A DNA stretch of 64,000 nucleotides from Carnegiea gigantea (taxonomy: Eukaryota; Streptophyta; Magnoliopsida; Caryophyllales; Cactaceae). Positions within the stretch are counted from its first letter, which is position 1. The number at the start of each line of letters is the position of its first letter. Of this stretch, positions 1 to 11,832 are shown piece after piece. The notes under the pieces are model-generated. The model saw nothing but the letters and a program-made list of their open reading frames with translations, made no database searches and was not told where the DNA came from. The stretch is taken from contig JAKOGI010000024.1 of assembly GCA_029747015.1 (NCBI GenBank), positions 1,630,501 through 1,694,500 on the forward strand. Direction: 5' to 3'. Made by a program: the position numbers and the translations under genes.

Positions 1-78
1 AATATGCATGAAAATCAATGAGAAAAGATCAAAACCCTATGACACATAAGGTCTAGCAACATTTGCCTACGTTTTTCA
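1..78 (+). repeat. 3' tail of the copia 5' LTR
   Basis: The bases before the primer site end in CA at 77-78, as LTRs do. The rest of the LTR is outside the window, so its length and start are unknown. Confidence 0.6.
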
Positions 79-91
79 TGGTATCAGAGTT
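79..91 (+). other. Primer binding site, initiator-Met tRNA
   Basis: TGGTATCAGAGTT matches, except at its end, the TGGTATCAGAGCC complement of the plant initiator-Met tRNA 3' end used by most plant copia elements. It directly follows the CA that ends the LTR. Confidence 0.85.
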
Positions 92-1060
92 ATGAGTGAG
101 GGAAAGAAATTAGTAATTGAGGATCAATCACCATACTATCTACATTCATCAAAAGGGTCAGAAGCCGCTATCACTTCGGTCATCTTCTATGCAAAGAACT
201 ATAACCTATGGAAGAAGGCAGTAAGGACTGCATTGAAGTTGGAAAACAAACTAGGGTTCATAGAAGGAACCCTAGCAAAACCCAAAACCACAAGAAGGAG
301 ATGATCAAACCAAGTTGAATGCTTGGGAGATGGTCAATCCATGATATGTTCATGGATTATGGATGTGATTGACCTTAGACTTCACAGCAGCATAACTTAC
401 ACTGAACCGACTCGAGTTATGTGGGAAAATTTAAGCAAGTAATATGCCGTTGCAAACGCCCCTAAATTCACCAATTGAAAATCGGTCTTACCTCTTGTAA
501 GCAAGGAGGTCTAGAAGTTGTTGAAATCTATTCTAAACTAATGGGGATGTGGACTAAGTTAGAGAATTATGTCAAGGCTCCCCATTACATGCGTGGAAAG
601 TGCAAGTGTGGAGTAGGAGACAAGATTGTGAAGATAATTAATGAAGATAAGACTCATTAATTTTTTGATGAGTCTAAGTGATGCACCCTTCTCAACAGTC
701 CGTAGTCAAGTCCTTGTGCACGATGCCCTAGCATCACTCAACACCATCTCCAACATAATATAACAAGAACATTGCACAAGTGAATTATGATGGACAGAGA
801 TCACTTTGTCGAGAATGTGCTTGTTTTTGCTGTAAAAGAACACTCGACAATGGTAGAGAAGCCAACATGCTAGTATTGCGGTCAATATGGTAATGAAGAG
901 GCAAATAGCTATGAAATTATTGGATACCCATCAAGTTGGGGCAACCGTGGAGGACGAACCAACTGAGGAGGTTGAGCAACATGAAATAGGGGTAAGGGTG
1001 CTAGGCATGAAACAGCTTACAAAGAGGCTTTTCAGCTAGCTATCCCCGGTTTAACCACCG
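92..1060 (+). pseudogene. gag: Copia gag relic
   Basis: The first 70 codons after the primer site read as a plant copia gag N-terminus: a short polar leader, then NYNLWKKAVRTAL, the usual N-Y-x-x-W motif of this family, then a GFIEGT motif. Later pieces, including 475-660, continue the capsid-like region in other frames. A zinc-knuckle remnant near 863-950 reads C-x-x-C-G-Q-x-G and is followed by a GYPSSWG motif, but the histidine is Asn, the last cysteine is Ser, and a stop lies between the first two cysteines. The region carries frameshifts and stops and could not make a nucleocapsid. Confidence 0.75.
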
Positions 1061-1129
1061 AATAGGTCTAGAGGCTTTTGAGCCTCATTAAAGTACTGAA
1101 GGCTAGCTGTGAGAAACTTTCAGGTAAAG

Positions 1130-2424
1130 TGTTGTGGATATTTGACAATGGGGCATCATGCCATGTGATGGGAAACTAAACCATGTTACAAGAGACTGAG
1201 AAAATACTACCCGTTTCCACTGGTTTGCCTAATGGAACCCATACCGTGGTGCCCCACCAAGGGACTGTGATTTTGGGAGGAAAATTAAAATTAAGTGACG
1301 TTCTTTATGTTCCCTGTTTACAATGCAACCTCATCTCCATTGCTAGGGTGTGTAAAGACTTGAGTTTCCTATTGACATATTTTGATGATATTTGTATGTT
1401 TCAGAGCTGCACTTCGAGGACTCTGATTAGTGTGGTTGAGCAACAAGGAGAATCTACTAATACAAGGAAGGGTCACTGGGGAAGAATTAGGTGAACATGA
1501 TTAATTCAGAAGTTTATAGCACAGATGGCTAGAGCATCCGTCAAGTGTAGTGCTGTCTTTCATCCCAATAGTTTAGGAGTTACTTTTGGTAGAGACATGC
1601 ATCATGTGTGTGAAACTTGTTTTTGCACAAAGCGAATTTGTGGAATTTTTTTTGTGAGTCATAATAACGCTAACTGTGTTTTCCAACTTATCCATTCCCA
1701 TATATAGGGACCCTATAGAGTACCATCTTCTTACAGTGCACATTATTTTTTAACAATTGTTGATAATGCTAGTCGGTTCACCTAAGTTTACCTAATACGT
1801 AAAAGAGGTGAGACAAGCCAACTACTAAAGAGCTTTATTACTATGACCAAAACCCAATTTGGAAAGAGTGTTAAGATTGTGGAAAGTGCTAATGGATCTG
1901 AATTTACTTCAAGAACAATGCGAAGTTTTTATCTAGGGAATTGAATTTTTTGACAAAGTAGTTGATGGCTTAAGCCCTTTTATTTCAAGCCAACTTACCA
2001 GTCCAATTCTAGGAGGAATGTGTACTTGCGGTGACCCATTTGATTAAAATAGCACCGAGCAAATTGTTGTCAGGAAAGACTCCTTATGAGGTGATCTATC
2101 ATCGAAAACCATCTATATTAGTTTTTGGAACATTGTTCTTTGCAAAAAATAAATTGAAGACCAAAGATACATTTGCACCTTCAAGTAGAAAGTGGTTGTT
2201 TATGGGATACCCTTTTCGGCTAAAAAGGATGAAAAGTTTACAATTTGGAGGCACAAGAGTTTTTTGTCAATCGGGATGTGGTTCTTATGAACATTAAGAT
2301 ATTTAATGTTTCGTTGAATCCTAGTAGAGGCCATGTCGAATAGGAGATGTTGATACATGGATTCATGTCCCAGTGATTGGTTGTAGCTATAACCCCGAAC
2401 CCAGCTCTTCGCCGGTTGCCTTGA
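1130..2424 (+). pseudogene. pol: Copia protease and integrase relic
   Basis: A protease motif WIFDNGASCHVMG at about 1138-1173 keeps the catalytic Asp. A GAG-pre-integrase region follows. Integrase is recognised by CETCFCTKR near 1611-1640, then a WGPYR-like motif and YFLTIVDNASRF near 1742-1780. The expected D-N-G-x-E-F motif near 1890-1910 reads ANGSEFTS, so the second catalytic Asp is Ala. The later SGKTPYEV and RKWLFMGYPF motifs at 2070-2215 are standard for copia integrase C-termini. Several frameshifts and stops occur. No reverse transcriptase follows. Confidence 0.8.
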
Positions 2425-2640
2425 AGTCAAGTCAATCCCTATCTAGGATCATAGAGATTGTTTTCTAAACATAATTTTCAAAATGATTCCATATTTTACT
2501 AAAAGTATAGTGGTGATTCTACTCTCCTTACATAGCTCAAACTTTCTAAACACTCCCTAAACTAGTAATCACATATTAGAGGTGAGATCCAGGCTTTAAC
2601 ATCATAGCACCTTCAACGACGATTCAACTAGGGATTGTTT
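2425..2640. repeat. LTR-like fragment shared with 53866-54010
   Basis: From about 2425 the sequence resembles the stretch near 53866: both begin AGTCAAGTCAATCC, continue with a TATCTA-GATC block, then GATTGTTTTC or GTTGTTTTC, and later share AGCTCAAACTTT. Such blocks are typical of noncoding LTR sequence of Ty3/gypsy elements, but I cannot define ends or place the family. No coding potential is seen. Confidence 0.45.
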
Positions 2641-4379
2641 AAGGGGTTACAAAGGATTCAAAGTAAAAATATTAAATTTTCAAAATTCAAATTTACATAT
2701 TTAAGCATCTTGTGTGACTCTACCGATGTTAGCCTAATAAATAAAAGGAGTAGCACCCCTCATAGGGCGCATAGAATCTTTAACCTTCTAGACTACCAGA
2801 ATCGCTGAAGAACATTACGTCTTCCTAATTGGAAGATATTTGCACTAGAATGTGATTCCACAAGTGAATCTTCTTCGAAGCACACCTCAGAGAAACCAAG
2901 CATTGTCGAAATCCATCCTATACTAAGGAGGAAGACCATATCTTGTGTCATAAGATTGTTCTTTGATAAAATCCCTAAATGTGCCTCTTCGAACCCTAGA
3001 ACGTATACTTAAGAAACCTCATGTATGTGCTTTGCATGTGGTATGAACACTTGTTGCCTATTCTTCTTTGTTACTCACATGATGCATGTATATGTTTATA
3101 ATATCTCATATTTATCATCTACTCATCCATATTAGAGAATCTAGCACGCTTACATAGCCCAACATTTTTATGTAAGCTTGCATAACAAGAGATATAACAC
3201 AAAGTAAGTCATGCATTTATAGTAGGTCATCAAGGGTAAATTGCATATATGCTCGTAGAAAAAATTAAAATAAAAGCATGAAGAGCAATGGGAAAATTTT
3301 TTGTAGGAAACTGCTTTAGTTGGTAGGTTTCTAGGTGTTGTGGACACCTCATGGCTTTTTGTTGGAGCACAGCGGCTTGCCTCTACACCCTGCTAGTTGG
3401 CATCGGGGCTGGTTCATGCATTGAGCCTCCTATTTGACTCTTGATAATCATATTTTGTTTTCAATTCACTCACCTTATCAGCATATTTCAAATGGATTTT
3501 ACAGGAGAGTTGGTGAAAATTTAGTGTGATTTTTAAGTGAGAGTAAGTACGAATTCAAATGCAAAATTGGTCAAGTTGACCAATTGCCTCAAGGGCGCAA
3601 GCAACTTGTTATTTCATAAGTAGCATGGTCTAATTTGGACCTATTCTCTTCCTTCTTTCCAACCTATTGGTGCTTGCATAGTACCATCACTTCATGTGGG
3701 CTTACTTCAATAATCACATCATGATTAAGAAAAGTAATCTCAATAACTCGATTATATCCTCTTTATGAACCCTCAGGACTTACCTCAATGCACATCTAGC
3801 AAGAACAAAACCTAAAGATCTAACCTTTTTCAAGTGGATGAAGACTAGTCCCAAAACCACCTTGAATGTTCGATAATTATAGAGAAAAGAGATGAATTAG
3901 AGAAGAATGGTTAGAAGAAATGCCCATGCTCCTAGCAATAAATATTGTTTAGAAACTTACCGCTATCCCTATTTCAGTTTTAAGAGAATTGTTTGCAAGA
4001 GTTGCATCGCAAGGCAATGCGCTACCCCACTCATTACAATCTCATTCACTCATAGTAAAGATCTTGTTTTCGAGTCTCGCGCTAGAAAATCATCCAAACC
4101 CCAAGCTTTTTACATTTTTTTGGAATTGTTTTTGGTTAATGCTTTCAAAACCTTTTATATGTGGACCAATTATTGGGAATCCAAGCATTGTGTCACTTAC
4201 CCTTAGTAGCATATAAACAATATAAACAATGCAGAGGATGAAATCATATAAACAATGCAGAGGATGAAATCATATAAACAATATAAAACCCCAACGGCAC
4301 CAATTTGGTGCTTGCACAAGTCTTCACTTTGGTCGAGCCCATTAAGGTGATGGACAAAGTATTTGAATGCCATGGAGCA
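2641..4379. other. Unassigned noncoding stretch
   Basis: About 1.7 kb without a convincing gene. The open frames at 3907-4206 and 3989-4216 have no recognisable motifs and look like chance. The GC-richer block at about 3330-3430 and the block at 3590-3830 read like LTR or element-derived noncoding DNA, but I cannot assign them. The Athila-type element was inserted at the right end of this stretch, whose continuation is 15228 onward. Confidence 0.4.
4221..4272. repeat. 26-bp tandem duplication
   Basis: Two exact 26-bp copies, at 4221-4246 and 4247-4272, start TATAAACAATGCAGAGGATG. A partial third copy follows and a partial copy precedes. It looks like simple replication slippage. Confidence 0.85.
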
Positions 4380-4384
4380 TGTAT
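4380..4384. repeat. Left target-site duplication (TGTAT)
   Basis: TGTAT immediately precedes the left LTR and recurs immediately after the right LTR at 15228-15232. Five bases is the usual duplication length for plant LTR retrotransposons. Confidence 0.85.
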
Positions 4385-5707
4385 TATTGTGATTCTGCAT
4401 GCGTACAGTCTATCGCCATAGTAATTACGGGTGTCGAACCTCCGGGATGGCAGTGGAATTCAATCACTATTCACTAATCCGGATTATTTTCTAAATTGAA
4501 ATAGAGAAATGTACGCGGAAACTGAGATCAGTACTGATTAACCAATTATCTTGGTTACTTGTATTTATTAACTAATGAAGAGATCATTCATTCTGGTTTG
4601 CAATTAAATAGCAAAACAACATAACACCCAAATGCTTATGTCAGATCAAAATCTGTAAAGTTGACCAACCACTATCAATACATTCAGAAGTCTTTTATAC
4701 TCAATTTAGAACATATCAGAGATGACTTAAAGACACAAATAGTACCCAGACTAAGGCATTCAGGCCAAAAACAATTGAAATAGAAAAGGGAGATCAAACA
4801 TGTATCGTGAATCTCAACTCACAGCCAGTGGCCAAGTATGAATTTGCACCAAGTTTAATGTAATTAAAACATAGAAACTGGAATCTTCGTTTGACCCAAG
4901 TACGATTGAAATGAAAGCAAATATGGAGAACTAGGAATAAACAAATGAGGAGTAGTAAAAATAAAATAAAAACCCTAAACTACTCTTCACACGCCGCCTA
5001 TGCTGCCTTAGGCCTCCATTTGAAGCCCCTAAAGAAAGCCCAACTTTTCGTTGCCTCAGTAAAGTCTCGAATTCAATCCTTGCAAACAGCCAACTTGATG
5101 ATGATTAGTAATTAAGGAGGAGAAGAATTAATGGGTGAAGACAAGAATTAATTGTTTCGTGTGTTTCTGGGCAACAAATGAAGAAGAAGAAGATAACTAC
5201 AGCAACCGAGGAATCGCAACTCTCTAGATTTATGGTCTTCGAAGGGTGAAAGTAGAGGAAGGGGATGAAAGTCGGGTTTCACGTGCATTGTGTGTGGGGG
5301 TTAAGTGAGAAAGAGAAAGGAGCGATCTGGGCTCGGGACTGGGCCTCAGTGGGAGAGAAGGGAGGCTACAGGCTAGGCGTATCTGAGAAGATGGTTGGGC
5401 CACGAAGATAAAGAAAGAATAAGGCCCGTAAAGCTCTGGGCGTGAAAGAGAAGTGAAGTCTGGACTAGGTCGAGGTTTAGGCTTGTTCGCTCCAGCTTGC
5501 TATAGCCCTTTGCTTTGTTCTTTTTTTATGGTCCAACACTCCTTCCATCTCTTTCGGTAAGAATTTTGAGTCTTTTCTTTATTTTTGTTGAAATATGTAT
5601 AATTCCTACAAAATAAACAAAAACATAACAAATCTAATTTAATGATTTATTTTGAGCAAATATTAGATAGTAAAAAGGTATAAAATGCATTAATTTTTGG
5701 CTTAACA
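4385..5707 (-). repeat. 3' LTR of the Athila-type element
   Basis: Alignable end to end with 13905-15227 and of the same length. The outer end should begin TGTTG but reads TATTG here; the inner end is TTAACA where the other copy has TCAACA. The ORFs inside are not significant. Confidence 0.9.
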
Positions 5708-5720
5708 ATACCCCCACACC
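5708..5720 (-). other. Polypurine tract next to the 3' LTR
   Basis: On the minus strand the bases just upstream of the 3' LTR read AGGTGTGGGGGTAT, a purine-rich tract in the position where plus-strand DNA synthesis is primed. Confidence 0.75.
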
Positions 5721-7589
5721 TAAGTTTTTCTCATCCCCGAGTAAAATAAAATGAAAAATCCTAGAACAAGAAAATAAAATCCTAACTCACTGTCATAGGA
5801 ATCTCGGTCGCACTTAACATGTGCAACAAGCCCTTTAAACCCTTAGGTTTCCCCTAGTGGACGAGTAAGGTCTCGTGAGACTTTGCAGAAGATATATTTA
5901 CAAAATCTATAAAAAACAAACAACAGAAAAACAAAAATCTTTTTGGGGTTTTTTTACAAAAACTTATATATACAATACCGGGGAAAATATATACACATTC
6001 TAATCAATGACAACACTTAAGCGACCAAAACACTAGATCACGTATAACCACAATGTACATATCAAGAAATCTTTAGTCCCCACTAATGATATCTATACAC
6101 AATCTTCCACCCCGCTTAGAATTTATATATAAGTGTAACTGGTAGAATGTCACTTTAGGGAAACATGGAATACTCCCACGCATGTCTTTAAGATGTGGCA
6201 AGGTTCACTCTATCATCTTCCAATCAAACAAAATACCATAGGCTTGGTGTGATTCTCGATTCTCCACCACTAAAATACAATATGCAAAATAATAATCAAG
6301 GGGACTTTTCAGCGTTGTATTGGGGCTAAGGGTTAATTAAGGGTAAGAGAGGGACAAATGATTTGGAAAATGAGGAGCTAAAAGCCATAGCTAATGAGTA
6401 ACCAACACATATACTAATTACAATGGACACACACTCTCTAAACACACAAAATAAGAATACACCCTAATTAAATTGACCATTGGAAATGAGCATGCATAAT
6501 GATACATCCATGCCAAACACTCTGATTCACAACTCTTCTTTTTCATTTTTTTTTTGAAAATTTAAAGATTTTTCAACTTTTTTTTCATTTTTCCTTCGAA
6601 ACTTTTTTTTCATTTGTTTCTTCTCATTTCCTAACTTTTTATTTCTCTTTCTTTTAAGAAGAAAATGGATCAATGGCACGTATAAGAACAATACATCTCA
6701 ATTCTAAATGATCACAATGATACATCCCATCATATAGCCAAAATCAACAACCAACTACATAAGTTACCTAAAAGCTACCCTCTAAATATTGAAGTGTTGC
6801 TTCACTAGCCTTGGCTTAGGGGTAGGAAATGTGTTTAGCCAAGGGCTCAAATGAAGGTTTCACAACACAAATAGTTAAGGCTCAAAAGGGCTAGCAAAGG
6901 GTAAGCATTCAACACAAGTGTGACAATTTGGCTATGTAGCTCACAAAACAAAAGAATGCCCCTATCATATTATCATAATGCACATGCTAAATGTGATTTC
7001 AAAGAGAATCAAAGAAAGTTCTAGAGATGTAATCATGAAAGGGACACGTATGAAAGAAAACGTGAGACTAAAAATGATAAATTAGTCTATAAGGCTCAAA
7101 ATCTCACGGGTTCATCTTCCAAAATTAAGCTTGCTTAGAATTAATGTCCGGGGTTAGGACTGTATACAAACATCATAGTTTAGACTAAGTTCTATCAATA
7201 CATACCATATCTATATACAACCTAACACTAAGTTACAAAAGAACACAGTCAATCAAAAATAACACATATATTCCCCAAAACAGAACAAAAAAATCTTTTT
7301 GGATTTTTAATTTTTTTCGTCCTTTTTTTCATATTCTTAAAGTTTAAGTTTCCCCACCCCCACACTTAAATCTCATAATGTCCTCATTGGGAGTGAAAGG
7401 AAACATAAAACTAAAAAGAAAAACTAAAAAGAAAAACAAATACACAAAAACAAGACTTAAAAACGAATAGGACATAACTCAAAAACAAATATATACACAA
7501 AAGAGAAAGAAAAGCAGCCAACTATACAAAAAGAAAAGAAAAATGAGGAAAAGAGAAAAGAAGAGAAGAAATTTCTAGCAAATCACGTT
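5721..7589 (-). other. Long 3' noncoding region of the Athila-type element
   Basis: About 1.9 kb between the end of integrase and the 3' LTR. Athila elements often carry an envelope-like frame here, but I see no ORF of any size on the minus strand. The stretch has T-rich runs near 6540-6660 and A-rich runs near 7390-7560. A second purine-rich motif, like the true polypurine tract, lies at about 7350-7370 (minus strand). Confidence 0.65.
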
Positions 7590-8751
7590 GGGTGCTAAGT
7601 ACACCCGAGCTACCTCAGCATCACAATCACTGGTTAGGACTTGGCTCGCAGAGTATTAGACACTCCACATCTTCTTTACTTGGCCACTCAAGAAATTGCT
7701 TCAATCTTTGGTCATTCACTTTGAATTTAGCTTCACTCTCTAGGATCCAAAATTTTAACTGCAGCATAGGGAAAAACATGTGAAACAATATAGGGACCCG
7801 TTCATCGGGACCTCAATTTTCCTGAAAATAAATGGAGTTTTGAATCATATAAGAGTACTTTCATTCTAGGGGCAATCTCTTTCCTAAGAATATGTTTGTC
7901 ATGAAACAACTTATCTCTCTCTTTATAAGATTGAGTACTCTTATAATCCTTGGCTCTTATCTCTTCAAGCTCACTCAGTTGCAGTCTGCGCTCCTCACCG
8001 ACCTCACTCAAGTCATAATTAAGCATCTTAATGGCCTACCAACCTCTATGCTCATTCTTAATAGAAAGATGACAAGGCTACCATAAACAACCCTATAACG
8101 TCACATACTAAAGGGAGTTTTGAAAGCCGTCCTATATGCCCAAAAAGCATCTACAAGCTTGTCGGCCCAATCTTTCCTGTTTTTACTCACTATCTTCTCT
8201 AGAATCTGCTTAATCTACCGATTGGACACCTCAACTTAGCTACTAGTTTGGGGATGATAGGGAGTAGTAAGCCTATGGACTATAGAGTACCTCTTCAGTA
8301 AGGCATCAAAAGACCTGTTATTAAAGTGGGTATCCTGATCACTGATGATAGCATAGGCCATGCTAAATCTAGTAAAGATATTCTGCCTAAGGAACTTCAC
8401 AACCACCTTAGCATCATTAGTTCTAGAAGGGATGACCTCAACCTACTAAGAAACACATTCCACAGCTAATAAAATATATACATTCCTAAAAGATGATGGA
8501 AATGGTTCGATAAAATTTATACACCACGCATCGAAAATCTCCACCACAATGATAGGATTCAATGGCATCATATCTCTTCTACTTATTCTACTCAACCATT
8601 GGCACCTAGGGCAACTCTTACAGTATTCAAAAGCATCTTTAAATAGAGTGGGCCAATAGAAACCACATTGAAGAACTTTGGCTACAGTCTTTCTCTCACT
8701 AAAATGCCCCCCATATGACTGGTCATAACAAAAAGAAAGGACACTCCTCAC
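7590..8751 (-). pseudogene. pol: Gypsy integrase relic (catalytic Asp lost)
   Basis: Reading from 8751 leftward: an HHCC zinc-binding region (GGHFSERKT, then C-K-S-C-P-R-C-Q), the core starting at DAWCINFIEPF, then IISDQDT near 8331-8351, then a VEVSN motif near 8223-8237, then the C-terminal region at 7802-8026 with KLFHDKHILRKE and a GPFIVSHVFPY motif. In the first DDE position the usual Asp is Asn (codon at 8515-8517). The second Asp and the Glu remain. A stop interrupts just before VEVSN, and there are further frame breaks. The gene cannot make integrase. Confidence 0.88.
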
Positions 8752-8829
8752 CTCATTGCCGATAATACACCTTCTAAAGACTTGATCAGAGCAATACTTA
8801 AACAGATAAGGGTAATCCTAAACAAAGAA

Positions 8830-10597
8830 TTTTACGAGGCGGAAGAACCTATCTCTATCATTCTTGGTCCAATCCTCAGGGATCCTACACAATGTCAATA
8901 TACCAAGGATCAGGGTAGACAACATATAATTGCTCATCGGGGAAGCACTCAGAGATAATTAACTCACTTTGTCCATCATAGAGAATCCTAGACAAATAGT
9001 CAGCCACAAGATTTTCAGAACCTTTCTTATCCCTAATCTCACAATCAAACTCTTGCAAAAGTAAGATTCATCTCACAAATCTAGGTTTAGCATCCTTCCT
9101 AAAAAGAAGGTGCTTAAGAGCAGAGTAGTCAGTATAGATAATCATATGAGACCTAATCAGATAAGATATAAATTTCTCAAAACCAAAGATTACAGTTAAG
9201 AATTCTTTCTCAGTAACAGTATAGTTCAGTTGGGCATCATTCAGAGTGTGACTAGCATAATAGATAACATGGGGCTTCTATTAACACGATGTCCTAGAAT
9301 AACCCCAACAGCATAATCAGACGCGCCATATATCAATTCAAATAGTTCTCCCCAAATGGGAGGATGAAGAATAGGAGCAGCAGTTAAAGCTTCTTTAAGC
9401 TTAGCAAATACCACAAGACACTTCTCAGAGAACTGAAATGACGCATCCTTTGCTAACAGGTTGGTCAAGGGTTTTGCTATCATACTAAAGTTCTTAATGA
9501 AACAACGATAGAAGCCACCATATCCAAGGAAAGACCTCACCTCTTTCGCACAACTGGGAGGGGGAAAATTAAGAATCAGATTAGTCTTAGCCTTGTCTAC
9601 CTCAATCCCATCTCTAGAAATAATGTCACCTAAGATTATCCCCTGTTTAACCATGAAGTGACACTTCTCGCAATTCAAAGTCAAATTTTTTTCCCAGCAC
9701 CTTTCCAACACTTTTCTCAGATTGGAAAGATAGTCATCAAAGGAAAACCCAAACATAGAAAAGCCATGCATGAAAATTTTCATGCACTGCTTAACTAGGT
9801 TTGAGAAAATGAAAATCATGCATCTTTGAAAGGTAGTAGGAGCATTACAAAGTCCAAACAACATCCTTTAAGGCATAAGTCTTAAATGGACAGGTGAAAG
9901 TAGTCCTCTGCTGAACCTCAGGAGTAATAAAGATCTGGTTATGACTGGAATATCCATTTAAAAAGTAAAAGAAGGAATGTCCAGCTAATCTCTCTAGCAT
10001 TTGGTCAAAGAAGGGATGGGAGAAATGGTCTTTCCTAGTGGCAGCATTCAATTTCCTATAATCTATACGAACACGCCATCCAGATTGAACTCGAGTAGAG
10101 ACTAACTCGTTCTTACCATTTCTAATCACGGTAATACCGGTCTTCTTGGGAACAACTTGAATAGGGCTAACCCTCTCGCTAAAACAAATGGGATAAATAT
10201 TCCCATGGTCTAAACACCTAAGTACTTCCTTCCTAACTACTTTCCGTACAGTTGGACTCAAATGCTTTCAATGGTCTCGATGGGGCCTAGCATTATCCTC
10301 CAAATGAATTCTATGTTGCATAATGGGCAGACTAATACCCTTGATATCCCCTAAAGTCCAACCTATAACTTCCTTATTCTCTCTAAGAAGGGCAACCAGT
10401 TTGTCCTCTTGGTCCTAGTCTATGTCAAAAGCAATAATGGCAGGTAATGATTCATTGGGTCCTAGAAATACATACTTAAGAGAGTCAGGAAGAGGTTTCA
10501 ATTCAAGAGTAGGAAGGAAAACAAACTCATGAGCAAATTCAGAAACAACAGGAAGCAGACAGTCATCGGGAGAGCATGAGTCATCAAACTCAAGCAC
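8830..10597 (-). pseudogene. pol: Gypsy reverse transcriptase and RNase H relic (active site destroyed)
   Basis: The stretch 10597-10262 carries the linker before RT. RT proper starts in 10261-9845 with RKEVLRCLDHGNIYPI, WRVRIDYRKLN and YFLNGYSSHNQI, then shifts frame near 9850 into 9864-9241 with LFGLCNAPTTFQRCM. Motif A normally has Asp in YFLDGYS; here it is Asn (9956-9958). The usual DD of the FMDD-like box is HG (9763-9768). The connection and RNase H region follows, with FLGYGGFYRCFIKNFS, then relics to about 8830 of the TDYSALKHL and ADYLSRI type. Length and order are normal for the family. Neither half could polymerise DNA. Confidence 0.9.
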
Positions 10598-10599
10598 AT

Positions 10600-11247
10600 C
10601 ATATTCAAGCTCATCATCAACAAGGAATGACTCATACTCGGTAGCAAATATATCATCAAAGCATCATCAAATACAGAATCTTCTATCCAGTTAAGAGTAA
10701 AAAACTCTATATCATCGAAACCAGAAGGCTGCCTGTACATGTTAAAGATGTTCAATTCTAAGGTCATATTCCCAGAAGACAATCTCATCATACCATTCCT
10801 GTAATTAATGAGGGCATTGGTAGTGGCAAAAAAGGGACTCCCAAGAATCATAGGGAGTTGACTAGCAATATTGGACACCTTCTCAATTTCAATCACAAAA
10901 AAGTCCGCAGGGTAAATAAATTCACCCACTCGTATCAGCACATCCTCAGCTATACCCCTGGGCAACCAGGTCGATCTATTGGCTAATTGAATGATCATCT
11001 TGGTAGGTTTCAACTCACCTAACCCTAGCCTCCCGTACTTAGTGAAGGGTATCAAATTGACACTGGCCCCTAAAGCTCTATGAATAAGTTGGCCCCCTAT
11101 AACTATAGAAATAGTAGGGCAATACTTCACTGAGATTTGGTGAGAAAGGATAGAACTAGCGCCAAAGGCTAAAAAAGCCTTTTTAGGGACACTAGTAGCT
11201 CTCTTGACCATACACAGATCCTTTAAAAATCTAACATATGGAGGCAT
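10600..11247 (-). pseudogene. pol: Gypsy aspartic protease relic lacking the catalytic Asp
   Basis: The open frame 11247-10498 begins MPPYVRFLKDLC, a motif found just before the Athila-type protease. It continues with AFLAFGASSILS, IVIGGQLIHRALGASVNLIPF, then LGELKPTKMIIQLANRS and a P-R-G-I-A-EDVLIRVGEFIYPADF stretch. The family normally has a D-L-G-A-S-V-N-L active site; here the Asp is missing (RALGASVNL, near 11070-11090), most simply by a short in-frame deletion. The frame is otherwise continuous for about 200 codons. Confidence 0.85.
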
Positions 11248-11250
11248 TTG

Positions 11251-11651
11251 CTAAATTGCATCGAGTAAAGAAATGTTAATTTTGACTTGAGAGAAGGTTT
11301 CCCACATCTTCTCAACATGAGCTTGGTCTTTCTTTTTAAGCCTATGGGAAAAAGAAGGTAAAGGCATATAGACTTTCGTAGTAGAAGAAGAAGAAGAAAA
11401 AGAATCTTTTGGAGGTGAAGAATCAACTGAATCAGAGGAGTCTTTCTCTCTAAGCTTCTCTTTGTTAAAAGGTGATTCAAGAGGTAAAGGGGTATCAGAA
11501 TCATTGGGGACAACATCAGTAGCATCCCCTGACTTACTGGATGAGCTAGTTTCTGGAGAAGAAGAAGAAGAAGAAGAAGAAGAAGAAGAAGAAGAAGAAG
11601 AAGAAGAAGAAGAATTGTGAAAGAATTGGTGAGGATGCATGCAGGGTTCAT
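11251..11651 (-). pseudogene. Gag-protease linker with a serine-repeat tract
   Basis: Between the nucleocapsid and protease is a low-complexity hydrophilic stretch. On the minus strand the microsatellite gives a run of about 20 serines in the 11640-11251 frame. Two frames are open across it, so the true frame is read from the flanks: the 11640-11251 frame leads into the protease frame's neighbourhood with EKMWETFSQVKINISLLDAI, typical of this family. Confidence 0.65.
11555..11613. repeat. (GAA)n microsatellite inside the gag-protease linker
   Basis: About 19 GAA triplets in a row on the plus strand. In the element's minus-strand reading this is a TTC/TCT/CTT repeat, giving poly-Ser or poly-Leu depending on frame. 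Confidence 0.95.
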
Positions 11652-11832
11652 TCGGATTTCTTACTTGATTATCAATTTCTCGATCAGATCAAAGAGATAT
11701 AACTCCACTCACTTTCCTCACATGCTCACTAGGGTTAGCACCAGAAGAAGAGGAGGCATGACCCTTAAGGTTTGCTTCAGGTTGAGTTGAAAAAGTATCT
11801 AGCTCCCCAAAAGATGATGCTAATTGGAAAAA

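Larger units (their letters stand above)
1..2424 (+). mobile_element. Degenerate Ty1/copia fragment, truncated before reverse transcriptase
   Basis: Read 5' to 3' this holds an LTR tail, an initiator-Met tRNA primer site, gag, a zinc knuckle, the protease active site and most of integrase, in the gag-PR-IN order of Ty1/copia elements. The frame breaks many times. The last recognisable piece is the connector after integrase, where a PNPALRR motif near 2397-2417 resembles the basic stretch often found there in plant copia proteins. Reverse transcriptase and RNase H are absent, and the sequence passes straight into unrelated LTR-like DNA. The left part of the LTR lies outside the window. The family differs from the copia array further right. 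Confidence 0.85.

Noticed and set aside
11223..11651. Leu-rich ORF that looks like a membrane protein
   Set aside because: The hydrophobic run is the GAA microsatellite read in another frame of the gypsy linker.
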